Positions 1-11,459 of a stretch of DNA of 64,000 bases are shown here, piece by piece. The position numbers and the translations under genes were made by a program. The number at the start of each line of letters is the position of its first letter. Position 1 is the stretch's first letter. The DNA is from Isoetes taiwanensis. Taxonomy: Eukaryota; Streptophyta; Lycopodiopsida; Isoetales; Isoetaceae. Location: assembly GCA_021234155.1 (NCBI GenBank), contig JAJEKV010000028.1:15129928-15193927 (forward strand), given 5' to 3'. Under the pieces are notes generated by a model. That model did no database searches. It was not told the DNA's origin and saw nothing but the letters and a program-made list of their open reading frames with translations.

Positions 1-132
1 ATTAGAAAAATGCATAAATGTAGAAGCTAACAGAAAAGAGATAGAAAACCCGAGACTCATCAACCTGCGTTGGCTGCTAAAAGCTTATAGGACTTGCGCT
101 TGTCTCATATGTGAGAATAATCGATGCTCTGT

Positions 133-463
133 TGTTACGCACTAGCACATCTAGTGATAACCAACACACTAAAAGTGCGGATCCTTCAAGGAAATCGTTA
201 TCCAATGGGCCCCAACCTTTCCAAGGCTTTATCCTATACCCCACAGACCATATAAATTCCTCCTCCTCCTCGAGATGCTTGCCCTCAAGCATGTGGAACA
301 TACCAATGTTGCCACAAGGAATTGGACCTTGGCTCTGAGACCAAATGTTATGCACTAACACCTCTAGTGATAACCAACACACCAAAAGGGCAGATCCTTC
401 GAAAAAATCGTTATCCAATGGGCCCCAACCTTTCCAAGGCTTTATCCCATACCTCATGGACCA
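133..463 (-). mobile_element. TRIM-like miniature LTR element
   Basis: Two direct copies of a sequence of about 110-115 bp lie at about 133-248 and 346-463. On the minus strand the copy at 463-346 ends in GTGCATAACA and is followed by TTTGGTCTCAGAGCC, close to the usual TGGTATCAGAGC primer-binding site for initiator tRNA-Met. A purine-rich run (GAGGAGGAGGAGGAA) lies just ahead of the other copy. This order (LTR, PBS, short non-coding interior, PPT, LTR) fits a terminal-repeat retrotransposon in miniature. No flanking duplication was found and the ends are approximate. Confidence 0.55.
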
Positions 464-554
464 TATCATCTTCCAGATAAGTTCCATGTGAAAATAGTAC
501 ATGCGGGTAAGCTTCCTCCCAGTCCATCCCCTTTGTCTCCATTGGTCGGTTAAT

Positions 555-671
555 AGAGCTCCATCGCCAGCTTCGTTAATAGAGCTCGCAATATATGATG
601 GTTTGAAATATAGAGCTCCATCGTCAGCTTCGTTAATAGAACTCGCAATATATATGATGATTTGAAATATA
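555..671. repeat. Tandem duplication, about 58-bp unit, two copies
   Basis: The unit starting AGAGCTCCATCGCCAGC and ending GATGGTTTGAAATAT occurs twice head to tail, with a few substitutions and a 2-4 bp length change. It is AT-rich. Long ORFs across it on the minus strand come from the repeat and are not credible genes. Confidence 0.8.
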
Positions 672-1611
672 GACGCACACGACCAAAATAGTACGCTGGG
701 TGGAGAGGGGAACGCTGCATGCGTCTGCACATGCGGCGTTCTGGCACACATACCAACACCATCCCTTTTCAACAAAGAAGATGTGTTCAAGGAATGGTGA
801 TTACTGCTTAGTTTTAAACGAGATTGTTCATATAGGATTAGATGGGGAGAAGTTCTTTTAAGCAAGTTGTACCATTGTATTATCTCTGACAGAATTGTAA
901 GTAATAAATAGAGTTTCTGTTTCATATAAATAACATTTCACATAGTTAGGCTTCAAGAAGAATGCAGAAAAGGGCAGCTGCAAGTTTGAAGAGGATAAAA
1001 CAAGCAAAATGCTCCAATATGACGGGCCAAACTGTTAACAACTTAGATGATACAGACAAACATAATCATTCAATCGATTTATTACCATGTCTGATGAGGT
1101 AGATATTGGGCTTCGGTCAAGTAAAAGTAAGCAAACTTTTTTTCTTTAATATAAAAGTTTCTTCAGGATCTTCACGTTGTGCATACATCAGTAATATTCC
1201 TCTAGATGTGGTTTAAGAAAAGAGAAGAAATTAAGCATAAACCTCGTGCCTCAAGGTCTTAAGCTCAATGCAATAGCTGCAATCCATTTCATTGCAGATG
1301 TTTTGGTTTATGATTGATAGTTCTCCAATCCATTCATTGCATGTATTTTGGTTTATGATTGATAGATCTCCATCAATCAAGATAATTGTGATGACAATGT
1401 AAAGAAGACAACATATTTTGGAGATTGTGTTACCTCTTTAGGATTAGTAACAACTCAATCAATTTCATTTTTACTCTTTAAGGACGTGCAACGTTTTGTG
1501 TTAGCCAAATGCTAGTTTATCTCTTAAGAGTTAGACACATCCTGGAAAAGATTTTATAGCATGGCCTCATCTCCATAAATGTAGGTCAATGGGTAGAGTT
1601 CCTGCACAGCA
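672..1611. other. AT-rich intergenic stretch with a local duplication
   Basis: No gene is visible. At 1279-1371 a segment of about 46 bp containing TTTTGGTTTATGATTGATAG is duplicated in tandem. This stretch lies downstream of the kinase pseudogene on the minus strand and may hold its old 3' untranslated region, but I see no decisive signal. Confidence 0.5.
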
Positions 1612-4367
1612 TCATCTTGGAACGAGAGTGCTAAAGGAAATCAAATCGCTCTTGTAGCTCTTGCCCTTTAATTCTAGCAATTCCTTTGGTTCTAACAATT
1701 CCATAAACTTCTCTCTTGTTTCCGAAGTAGTTGAACGAAACCCTTCAAACTTCATTCGAGGAATTTCAATTTTCCCTTCAAGCATCTCAACAACACGGGA
1801 CATGACAGGCCTTGAATCAGGATCTTGTTGAACACACAAGGCAGCTAATTCCATAACCATCTTTACTTGCTCAACTTTTACCCCTTCACCAACTACACAC
1901 TTATCCATGATGCGAGAAAAATCCCCCTGGCTTTGGCTACATTCCCATAATGCTTGTGCTGAAATTTCATTAGGTTTAGAACCAATAATTAGTTCTAGTA
2001 AAACCACTCCAAAACTGTAAACATCGGCCTTCTCATTGATAGCCCCTTCAGTGAACCATTCTGGTGCTACGTAACCTCGTGTCCCCCGAACCATTGTCAT
2101 AACAAAACTTTGATCCTTATCAGTAAGTTTGGAAAGCCCAAAATCACCCACTTTAGGATGAAAGTATTCATCCAATAAAATGTTTTGTGGCTTCATATCC
2201 AAATGGATGATTCTTTCATTGCAATCTTCATGCAAATAAGCTAAGCCTTTTGCTGCCCCTATTGCAATATCTAACCTAGTCTTCCAACTAAGTTGATTAG
2301 GAGGATCGAGCCATTTGTCAAGTGATCCATTAGCCATGTGTTCATAAACTAGAGCTCTTTTAGACCTGCTTGAACAGAATCCTATTAACTGAACAAGGTT
2401 TGTATGATAAACCCTACTTAAGATAGACATCTCTGCATAAAACTCCTTAATACTCTGACCACTTCCTTCCAGTTTCTTCACTGCAACCAATGAGCCATTT
2501 TCTAAAATACCTTCGTAGACAGGACCGAAACCTCCTTTGCCGAGCATGACAGAGAATCCATTTGTCATTTCTGCTAAGTCTTTGTAAGTGAAGCGTTTCA
2601 GGGTCGTTTCTGACAAAAAAGAACTTAAAATACCATCAGATTCTTCTGAGGAGCCATCATCATCATGAGACCTTCGCCAGCAAATGATACAGAATGTTAC
2701 TGCTATTACAATCCCCAATCCAACAATTCCTACACAAAGTCCTATGATTATTGCAGTTTTGGTGCTTATTCCAGAAGACTGATCGGTGCAAATTTTGAAG
2801 AATGCCAAATAGCTCGAATTATCAGATCGAAGACTCTCTACTTGGCTAACCTGAAAGCACTGCTTTGTGTGAGTCCAATAAAACCCAGACTGGCAGGTTG
2901 TATTCTGCAAACAAAGATTCCTACATTCCTCAACAAGGGATACCTTCTGATAAAAAGAGTAGTTATTAGGCAAATAATCTATCCCCTGTAATGTAGCAGT
3001 TAACGAAGCGCTCTTACAATCCCCAGTGTATGTTTTGGATTTTAGTTTGCAACCAGCATCAGGATTTGAACTAACTGAAGCTTCAAAATAAGTATCATTC
3101 GGACAACTGCATGTGCTATTGTTACACAGTCCATATGAACCACAGCTTGTAAGCAAACCACATTTTTGAAATTGGTCTTTGGAAATTACCCATCTGGTAG
3201 CAGTGATTTGACCATCATCTTCCAACTTCGTGATGGGTAAAAGCATGCTACGGTGTACCACTTTTGGAACCCTCAAAAGTACCTACACTGGGTACTTTTA
3301 AAGCTGGTACTTTCTATTTTTTCTTTCCATTAAAATCGATCGAAATTTTTTGAATTGAAGGTCAGTAACATGCCAATCTATAGTACTAGAGGATAACAAT
3401 ACTATTAGAGACTAAAATAAATGAATTAATTCTCAAACTTATTATTTATTGTGGCATTTATGCAAGTTCCCAGTACCCAGTATTGGGTACTTTTCTGGGT
3501 AGTTTCGCACTCCCTAAAAAGTACTTTAGATGGTACACCCTAGCATGCTTTCACCCTGATAGCAGAATAAGAGAAATCATTTGAACTCTTTAACTGTAAA
3601 ATACTCTCTACCACAAGGTCTGAAGTATTGGTACAATTTTTGGTACTAAACTTCAGAAACTCACTAACCTTACTCACATCAGACCTCAGCTGAAGAACAA
3701 GATTACTGTCATCACAACAGAAGGTAAGAAAAACTGAAGATTTCAAAAATTCTTTGGAAATCAAACTTGACTTATAAACGAGGGCCAATCTGCTCTCTTC
3801 CAAAACCAAGCTATAATTACCACTGGAAAGATGCATACCATGTTTAATCGCTTGGGTACAAACCAAGGTATCAGTAGGGCTATCAAAGGTCATCCATATC
3901 TTGTTGTCTTTATTTCCTGTGTTATTGACAAGAACAATATTACCACGGTCACTAACCTGCACAAATTTAACACCTCTGTTTGCGGTATATGTTTGCCACA
4001 CAATTTCGCCTCCATCTTTAAGAAGCATATTTCCATCTATAAATTCAAGTTCTGCACCATAGCCAACTGACCTGGTCTGATTTGCTTCCCAAATAACCTG
4101 TGCGGAATATGAGTCTCCTTCTGTGGGATCATACGCAATGACTGAGAGAGTATAGCTTTTTCCATCCTTGGTTACAAAATAGAGGCCATGATGCACATCC
4201 TAGGTATTATTGCCTATAATTCCAGTGGATCGGCCACTCAAACCATTGTCGAGATTTATCAAGGAACCAGTGTTGGAAACATTCTTGAGATCGTATTCTA
4301 TGTATTGATACGAGGGAACTGCAAATGAAAGAAAAAGGAAGGAGAAGAATAACAGAGTGTGTGCCAT
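1612..4367 (-). pseudogene. G-type lectin S-receptor-like Ser/Thr kinase, broken by a MITE and a stop
   Basis: This is an intronless plasma-membrane receptor kinase of the SD2-5-like type. From the ATG at 4365-4367 there is a hydrophobic signal peptide (about residues 1-18), then a bulb-lectin region (LVLEES, WMTFDSPTDTL). After the insertion come an EGF/PAN-like Cys-rich region (CGSYGLCNNSTCSCP), a transmembrane helix (IIIGLCVGIVGLGIVIAVTF) and a kinase domain. The kinase has the GKGGFG loop, the VAVKK lysine, HLDMKPQN (a non-RD loop), DFG and APE. The C-terminal half is one open frame from 3276 to 1612. Two defects are visible. An in-frame TAG at 4200-4202 is codon 56, with the frame open on both sides. 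A 322-bp transposon at 3235-3556 splits lectin from kinase. The two halves are in different frames as they stand; taking out 326 bp (element plus one 4-bp duplication) puts them in one frame. Kinase motifs are intact, so decay looks recent. Confidence 0.9.
3235..3556. mobile_element. 322-bp MITE with 26-bp TIRs and TGAT target duplication
   Basis: The element lies inside the receptor kinase coding sequence. Its ends are inverted repeats: 24 of 26 bases match, beginning GGGTRAAAGCATGCTA and running on to GTGTACCA. Direct TGAT copies flank it at 3231-3234 and 3557-3560. The interior is AT-rich and non-coding, with inner inverted copies of AAAAGTACC. Removing the element and one TGAT rejoins the kinase frame, which is independent support for these exact ends. 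The first 15 bases match the ends of the 7.7-kb element at 46707-54396 at all but one or two positions, so this is probably a deletion derivative or relative mobilised by it. Confidence 0.85.
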
Positions 4368-4609
4368 GGGCGGAGCTTAGGCGCCACAAAAACAAGGAAA
4401 GAGACGTGGAGAAACAAACTGCTGCCATATCCAGAGCTTACCTGGGTCGCAAGGCCGCCGTCAAGGATGCCACAATTCCGTAAAGAAGCTGAAAACTGCG
4501 TAGAACGCTAAAATAATCCAACTTGGAGGACATTTTGTCCACTAAAGAAATCATAAAGAATTTTGGAATAAAATCATAAGAGAAGAGAAGCTCTCTTTGT
4601 ACTTGGGTC
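4368..4609. other. Upstream flank of the receptor kinase pseudogene
   Basis: This is the presumptive promoter side of the minus-strand kinase. I see no convincing TATA box at a standard distance and no other gene. Confidence 0.35.
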
Positions 4610-4672
4610 CCATAGGCCAGTTGGTCTCCGTGGACGATAAAATCATATTCTATTCTATTCTAATTTGGGGTT
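4610..4672 (+). repeat. Retroposon 3' tail (LINE/SINE type)
   Basis: The motif GGGTCCCATAGGCCAGTTGG, then GTGGACGATAAAA and a TCTAT-rich microsatellite, is shared with minus-strand copies at about 11257-11325 and 55705-55790. It reads as the 3' end of a retroposon family, strongly 5'-truncated here. Short ORFs across it are by-products. Confidence 0.6.
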
Positions 4673-4926
4673 CAACTAACCTGGCCAATAGTTACTTTGG
4701 CAAGTTATTCCGGTTCCAAACAAGTTCTGAAGCATTGCTAGTCTACTATGGCTCTCCGACAATGTTTCAAAAAAAATAGGAACACCCTTCAAATCGTATA
4801 TAGGTTGTTTCTTTTTCGATTCTATTTTTTTTTTCCCTTAAAGACATAGGATTTAAGGTTTTATCTTCAAACTCTCTTCATTCGACGATGTAGCAAGCTT
4901 CAATAGTCATGAAATGGAATCAATAG

Positions 4927-5244
4927 CATCATCCTCTCGCAGAAGTCAGACTTGAACACGCTCTGCAATTCGAATGTCAACTGCTTTCAACAAAAGTCAT
5001 CACACCTCAATTAGATGTTGAATATTGTATTAGAAGACCAAATGAAACCTACAAGATGAGAATCTGCAAAAATCCAGAGTGCACATGTGCAGATTTCTTG
5101 GCTAGAACAGCAAAACAACAATATACACCATGCAAACATTTGATGTATATTCTAACCAAGATATTGAACCATGACCCTAGATTGCATTTAGACGTGATTC
5201 AACCTGTGATCACAGAGGATGTCTTGCGCTTAATCCTTCGATGA
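4927..5244 (+). pseudogene. SWIM zinc-finger protein fragment
   Basis: The frame is open from just after the stop at 4924-4926 to the TGA at 5242-5244 (105 codons). It contains CTCADF followed by PCKHLMYIL, the CxC...CxH pattern of a SWIM zinc finger, which binds DNA or protein in Mutator-type transposases, FAR1-like factors and ZSWIM ubiquitin ligases. There is no upstream exon or start I can assign; the first in-frame ATG (5056) would leave only 62 residues. It is therefore best read as one exon or a remnant of a larger gene. No MULE or FAR1 core is visible nearby, so the parent family cannot be decided. Confidence 0.6.
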
Positions 5245-6599
5245 TGTCCTCATTAATCCTTTAGAACATCTCTTTGAAATTATTTCTATATGCTAATGTT
5301 ATTTTCATATTAATTCTTAAGCAAAGTGTGCACTACGTCTCATGAAATGTTTATTTATTCTAAATTGTGAGGTGCAAATTCATTTATTCTACCAATTTTT
5401 TTTGGTATTTAACACTCTTTGCCATGGTAAAAAAAATCCCTCTTATTACTCATTGTAAAAGTAATTCAACATGTTAGCTAGCTTATCAGAAAGTTAAATC
5501 TATCATCAATTTTTGTTTTCCCAAAGTTGGACGTTCTAGCTCCAAAGTGTTTTGGCTTTGGATAGCTCTTGGTATAGCTATGTCGCTTGCAAATAGTGAT
5601 CCGTGTTTGTAGAGTATGCCCCACAAGTTGAGAAATATCATGTAGCAAGGTTATTGAGTTATCATAAGGTTTAGAGCAAATATACTTAATAGTGTGAACT
5701 TGATATACATGTATTGTATTATGCTTGATATTTGAAGGAGAAAAAAAAGAGGATCACGTTGCCCTACTGCCACTGCTCATATGAATATGCACCCAATATA
5801 ATTGTAAGTGTAAGGGGTAATAGACTGTGTTGTGGAAAAAAAATTCGGCCCTTTCGGGGCCTTGAACTGTTATTCCACAAGTTAAAAATAAAAGGAGCAA
5901 TTGATAACAATGCAACAAAACAAAAATGAAAGGTAAATACTATGGAGAAAAAGATGGTGATTCTCAATATCAAGAACATATCAATACACTATTCAAGGAC
6001 CTTTTCAAATGTATATGTAAATTTCACCCCTGGATATATTTGTTGCATCTCTCTATGGATTTGAACCCTAGATAACTCCTTCAAAAGGTAGAGAATCATT
6101 GATTTGGAAAATAATGTTCGACTAACCTGCACTGCCCAAATGTATACAAAAGCTAGTCAGCTGAAGGATGAATTGGAACTATCCAATCTGCAAGAGATGC
6201 CACGTTGGCTATACCAAGACTAAAGTCACCATCACTCGTGCCAACCAGCGCCGAAAGAAGATTGCATGCAATGAAGAATATTCTAGTCGATCATCTGTCA
6301 ACTAACAATTGATGCAACGTTGCATCAATCCATCATACTTGGGACAAGAAATGTTAAGAATACAACATATTAACATATGGAAATAACACCTGAACCTGTC
6401 AAACCCCAGTTATTGTCACAATATTGACGCTACACTTGTCATGGTCATTTGTCTCACACACGCCATAATTGCATTAGATGTGTCAAGATTGTGGCTTCAA
6501 TTTCTATCATAACATTGGCGCAAAGTCAAATTTCAATTACATACTAATCCAGTAAATGTCAAACTTGTGAGAATATTTTCACAACAATTTTGATAAATA
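5245..6599. other. Unassigned AT-rich DNA
   Basis: Only short ORFs in low-complexity context are present. I see no domain, RNA gene or clear repeat boundary. Confidence 0.5.
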
Positions 6600-6970
6600 A
6601 ACAAAACCCATAGGATTAACGTTGCATCAACACTGTGGCAAGCTAATGACAAGATATTAGCTATAATCCATCCACTATAAGACAACAAATAAGAAACTTT
6701 GTGACTTGTTTTGTGTCTAAAAAATAGCAAGTGTGTAACCACATTGCGATAGATAAATAAGCCTATACTAATAACATTGCATCAACATCATAGCTAGCTA
6801 GTGATAAAATAGTAGCTATATTCCATCCACTATAAGACAAACCAATAAAAAACTGTATGACCTATTTGGTATCAAAAGAATAGCTGGTGTTCCTATACTA
6901 ACAACATTGCATCAATATCGTGGCTAGCTAATGACAAATAGTACTTATAATCCATCGCATATATACAAAA
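6600..6970. repeat. Degenerate tandem repeat, three units of about 130-150 bp
   Basis: The units begin near 6616, 6767 and 6897. Each carries ACATTGCATCAACATC, then AGCTAATGACAA, TAATCCATCCACTATAAGA and a GTGACTTGTTTGG-like stretch. Units differ by substitutions and indels and the last is incomplete. There is no coding content. Confidence 0.7.
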
Positions 6971-7796
6971 GTTCTCATTAAACTTCTTAGCCCCATGAGT
7001 AAACAAGGCAATTATGTCGATCAATATCACCCCCTGCCTAAGTCCTAGGAATTGCACACATTATCTTCTTAATATTAAATTATTGCCTCAATTTTTCGGT
7101 TCCAAAAAACAACCAAAAAATCTTCAGATTTTTTCATTTGGGATCAGAAATTAATTTCTAGCAGTTCGTTTCTTGCCAAATGTGCGTCTTGTAGGGTAGC
7201 GCCCTACGCGAGTCGGGATGGGGAGGGGGGTGTTGTCCTGCCCTTTCCTCTGTTCAAATGCTACTCTGGTTTGCCCTTTTCTTTGTTCAAGTGCTCTGCC
7301 CTACCCTTTGCCATATTAAACAATAGAGTTGAATTGACGAATAGGATAATAGAAACTGATGATCACAATAATTGCTTAAACAGATGAACACATGAACAAA
7401 TAATAAAAACTCAAAAAATACTATTATTGAACTGATGAAAATTAGCCTCAGGCAACTTAAATACAAAATGATAGCTTAGTTTATGCCCGTAATTAATCCA
7501 CGAATTCAGCATCAAAACAAGGAACTTAACACAAAGAAATGGTGCTTCAAATCATGTTGCTCATTTTGGCATTCTAGAACCCCCACATCAACTCCAAGAA
7601 ACCCATCGGCGCTTTTTTGTCTGTGTTGCTAGGAAAACCATGCCGCTAAAAACTGACTAAAAGATCGTAGTGATAAGTGTTTAAAAGTCATGTCGGCACA
7701 CTCTCAAATTGTTTCAACTGCAAAACAAAAGTAATCTGGCAAAAAATAGACTCAAGCAAAAAGAAACCTGTTAAATCTTTGTTAGCATCCCCAAGA
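6971..7796. other. Unassigned DNA
   Basis: No gene is recognised. A short GC-rich patch near 7190-7250 (GTAGCGCCCTACGCGAGTC) stands out from the AT-rich surroundings but matches nothing I can name. Confidence 0.4.
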
Positions 7797-8440
7797 AAGA
7801 TATTTTTTTTTTGAAGAACTGTGTCATCAATATATTAAAAGAATGGTAATGTTACAAAGCGAGGAGGAAGGAGAACTGCCCCAAATAAACAGCGATATCT
7901 CGACACTCCACAACAAACTCACAGAAAAACTGCAACTCTACTAATGCACAAACCGACCATCACCATCTACAACACCCAAGAAGTCCCGTCAAATGGCAAA
8001 CTTCCGCTCTACTAATCCCGGGAATACCAGAAAGCTTTGAAATAGCTTGTACCTGAGCCGAGGAATCAGAGAGGCTGTAGGCTGTTGAATCCCCTAAAAG
8101 ATCCACAACCGCCGCCGCTTCCAAATCAGCCACACCAACCAAGCCACACACAGATGCAAGGCTTGTTGCCGCAAGAGCGGCCAAGCACCAGGATACACAT
8201 GAAGCAGCAACTGCTGGCTAGTCAATCTCACCTGAAACAGAGCCCTGACCCAATCCCAGGTAGCCTGTCCCCAAGAAAGATGTTGACAAATAGCATTCAA
8301 AAAATCTGCAACCTGTCGAACAACAACCCTTCAGAAAAAACACAAAAGCTAAATGTCTCTATAATGGGTCGGGTCCACCTAGCCAGGTAAACACATCTGT
8401 AAACTAGTGCAAGGAAGAACATCCGCCCATGACTAATCTA
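7797..8440 (-). mobile_element. 5'-truncated LINE (non-LTR retrotransposon), 3' end
   Basis: On the minus strand the sequence ends with a plant LINE 3' end (TAACATTACCATTCTTTTAA, then ATATTGATGACACAG) followed by a short poly(A) (poly-T at about 7800-7811 on plus). Upstream on the same strand are broken frames rich in W and L, such as QHLSWGQATWDWVRALFQV, resembling the reverse-transcriptase C-terminal region of plant LINEs. No full RT motif survives. The 5' limit is approximate. Confidence 0.6.
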
Positions 8441-9180
8441 CCACAAACACTGAGCGAGGAAGAATATTCATTTAGCTAGGAATGATCATCAGCAAAACCA
8501 GATGGGGAAGGAAATCCGCCCCTATTTGGATAGAACATTTGACCATAAAGAGATTAAGCAAGAAAAGATGCAAGTAAAATACGTATATATGCTCTTAAGC
8601 CAACTCTATTGTACTAAGGATAGAGTCTAAAAGAGGGTTAGGAGGGAGTGAGGGAGGAAAAACTAAACGCGTAAGAGAGAAGAAGATGGAAATGCTCCAG
8701 AAGAAGGCCGATGTAAAGAACCAGAAATTGAGGTAATATATAGAGGAACAAAAAGGTACAAGGAAAAAGGTACGAGCTATTTTCGTCTTTCCAAGAAAGA
8801 TGGTCTTATATTTCCTTATGTTTCCATAGAATCAGTACAGTCTTGGATTGGAAGATTCCAATCAGATACAAAAACATCATCTCAGGGCTGAAAGAAGAGG
8901 AACACTCCACCTCCTCACATAAAATTATGATGCCATCAAGATTAGAATAAAAAGGAAGAGTATGTGGTAATATGGAAACAGTCCCAAGTCCAAGTAGCCA
9001 ATATAGAGATATCAAAAAACAAATAAAGAAAAAAGCATAATATGCAGAACCCTTGTTAAAATGATGGACTAGCAGGACTCTAAAACAGCCGGCGAATGTA
9101 AAGTTTATAGATTAGAAATCAAGTTTATGTGATGAAGTATGGTTTATCACAGTCGGCGAATCCATAAATCGAGATCATCC
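8441..9180. other. Unassigned DNA
   Basis: No supported gene, RNA or repeat was found here. Confidence 0.4.
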
Positions 9181-9184
9181 TTAC

Positions 9185-9320
9185 CTATCGAGCACAGGAT
9201 GATCTTTCGGTCGACACTTGCGACCCAGCCCACATGCAGTGACCGACTATAAGCCTAGCACACTATAGGAGCTCCAATAGCCACACTTAGCAAGGCCCCA
9301 CCTCCATTTCACCATTGTAT
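9185..9320 (-). repeat. Divergent fragment of the LARD LTR family
   Basis: The order GCGACCCAG, GTGACCGACTATAAGCCTAG, CACACTATAGGAG matches the minus strand of the LARD LTR (compare 13020-13100 and 46320-46395). Both sides of the match fade out, so the boundaries are approximate. Confidence 0.5.
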
Positions 9321-10902
9321 CTGTTATCTGGTGCCCAATCACAGCATAGTGTCATCTCAGACCTGACGAGTTGGTCTTGCTGATGCCACCAACGGCTTAG
9401 AGTCCCATCATGTAGTCCTTCTACAGCATCCTCAGGGTGAACTTGAGAGTTCGTTTCTAAATGCATGGGTGTGTCTTATCTGATTCATGTTTGGCCTTTC
9501 ATTTCTCTTCCCTTTGGGCGTGCCTTTCTTCCACCTGGCGAGTTGAATCCTTCTATCTATCTCCACTTGATACCTAGCAGGCTGGGCTTCCATTTCCTAC
9601 TCTATGGGTCGTATGAGGTCAGGAGTATAATACTGAGGAATCTCCTCCATACAAACTTCTGGACAGTCTCGTCATAGGAGTAACGGGGGATGTTGAAACA
9701 TTCCCCATCGATGACGCACTCCCTATCACCTAGGTAGGGGTACTTGATGCCCCTATCCTTTGGTTCACCCTTTGCTGCCTCTTGGGCATCTGCAACAGTA
9801 GCTAGATCCATTATTCACTGAGCCTCTTGAATTATGAGTGCAAAGGGTCTGGACCTAGTCTGGCTATTGAATAAAGGTATAGTTAGCACCCAGGGCGTCG
9901 AGTTTATACAAGAGTTGTAGGGTCAAGTGAAAAATAGGATAGTGTATCTGAAACCCTAGCACAAAATGGGAGGCTAGCTGATCAAGGATGGGGTTGATTG
10001 CTTCAGACGCGTATGCTAATCTTAACCCTAATATAGCAAAGAGTTGTGATACTATATAGGTAGTAAGATTCTGGACCTGCCTAATGCGAGCCATGACTAA
10101 GGAGAAGAGTGATACAAGCAAGGCCACAAGGTTGGCACGAGCTGAGAGGCAGTTGCCAGATAACGTTATTTATACTTACTCCATATATCATAACCATCAT
10201 AACTGTATTTAAAGGCACCGATTTAAATAAAGTGTTTAAAATAATCCCAGCTATGTAAAACTGCCTTCTTAATGAATGACCCATAATCATTTTCTTTGCC
10301 AAGGCTTGTATCATGAATCTATGTTTTTGTTTCTAGCATTTTCTTCAAGCCAATGTGGTTGTTTAGAACTTGGCGATATCAAACATATGGCAAAGAAATC
10401 GTAATCACGTTGCTTTTGGGACTGCTTAGTGTGCCTAAACAAACAAAGAAATGTCATTGCAATTTGGAACCAAGAATACTTAAAAAATTAAATATTATCG
10501 TAAATATTTGATACTCACTACATATGTTTGGCAAGTCGTTGCTTGATTCAGCATCTGGATCGCTCTTTGCCGTGGGTGTGCACATCTCAAATGCCGCTGG
10601 CCCCATACCCAAGCAGTTAAATTCTTCATTTTTAGGGAAGACATCTAATCCAGCACATTCACCAAAAGATCTTTCAGCTACACTTGATATTACAACAGGT
10701 CCTCCATTTCCTTTTTGGGTTGGTCCACTGCCAAGACCTCCTCTGGAACTTCATCTTGAAGCTTTGTATTTTCATCAGGTACCATAGCACAATCATTTAC
10801 AGCATTTGCTGTTTGTACATCCAAACTCTACCCTCTGAACGTAAGAGCACATGTACAATATGTAAATTGGCAATTGCCCCAAGCACCTCACTCCAAACAC
10901 TT
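9321..10902. other. Unassigned DNA with one possible exon
   Basis: A segment at about 10524-10781 stays open on plus for 87 codons and is followed by CAG/GTACCA, a possible splice donor. The minus strand of the same segment is also largely open, so neither is convincing. No domain is recognised anywhere in the stretch. Confidence 0.3.
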
Positions 10903-10975
10903 AACCAAAATATGATCAACCCAAATATGATCAATCCCTAACCAAAATATGATCAACCCAAATATGATCAATCCC
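10903..10975. repeat. Tandem repeat, two 36-37 bp units
   Basis: AACCAAAATATGATCAACC followed by CAAATATGATCAATCCC occurs twice in tandem. Each unit is itself an imperfect doubling of AAATATGATCAA. Confidence 0.85.
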
Positions 10976-11256
10976 CAAGCCGCGATAAATTTCTTGTAAC
11001 AATAATTACTATGTCATAACTTATATACATGCAAACTTCCCAAGATGCTGCAACTCTACTAATTATCGCTTCTCAGCAACTGTAACGTACTGCTTTAGTG
11101 ACTGTAAATCATCTTTTTATATGCACTCACGCTTGGGTTGCTATTAGATATTGGTTTTCTAGTTGGAGTTGTAATTCAATGTATGATTTAGGTTAAGGTA
11201 GTAGAGTTCAAAGCATGCATTTGCCACACAGCAACATAGGAAAAGAAGAAGAAGAA

Positions 11257-11459
11257 GAAGAAGATTTTTAACGTCCACGGAAAGCCAATCGGGTTATGGG
11301 ACCAGTACATGAAAGAGGGGTGTAAGCCCAAACAAAAGCTCGGGGACAAAGCCCCATCGCAGAAGCCTAAATTAGTATATATACATGCTGAGGGCAAGCG
11401 CCCAAACCAAATGAAAGCTATTTGTTCTCATAATATGGTACTGCTACTGCTGAGAGACC
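11257..11459 (-). repeat. 3' untranslated tail of the LINE whose ORF1 starts at 40868
   Basis: Downstream of the ORF1 stop on the minus strand there is about 200 bp without coding. It closes with GGTCCCATAACCCGATTGG, GTGGACGTTAAAAAT and a TTC microsatellite. The same tail occurs at 4610 and 55705. No ORF2 (endonuclease, RT) lies between ORF1 and this tail. Confidence 0.6.

Noticed and set aside
77-925. A 282-residue minus-strand protein
   Set aside because: It runs across a miniature LTR element and a tandem duplication, and its repeats (KPWKGWGPLDND) are translations of these.
3242-3549. A hAT-type MITE at 3250-3541 with the 8-bp duplication AGCATGCT
   Set aside because: AGCATGCT is its own complement, so it can belong to an inverted repeat. 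With an 8-bp duplication the removed length is 300 bp and leaves the kinase halves out of frame; with TGAT and 326 bp the frame is restored.
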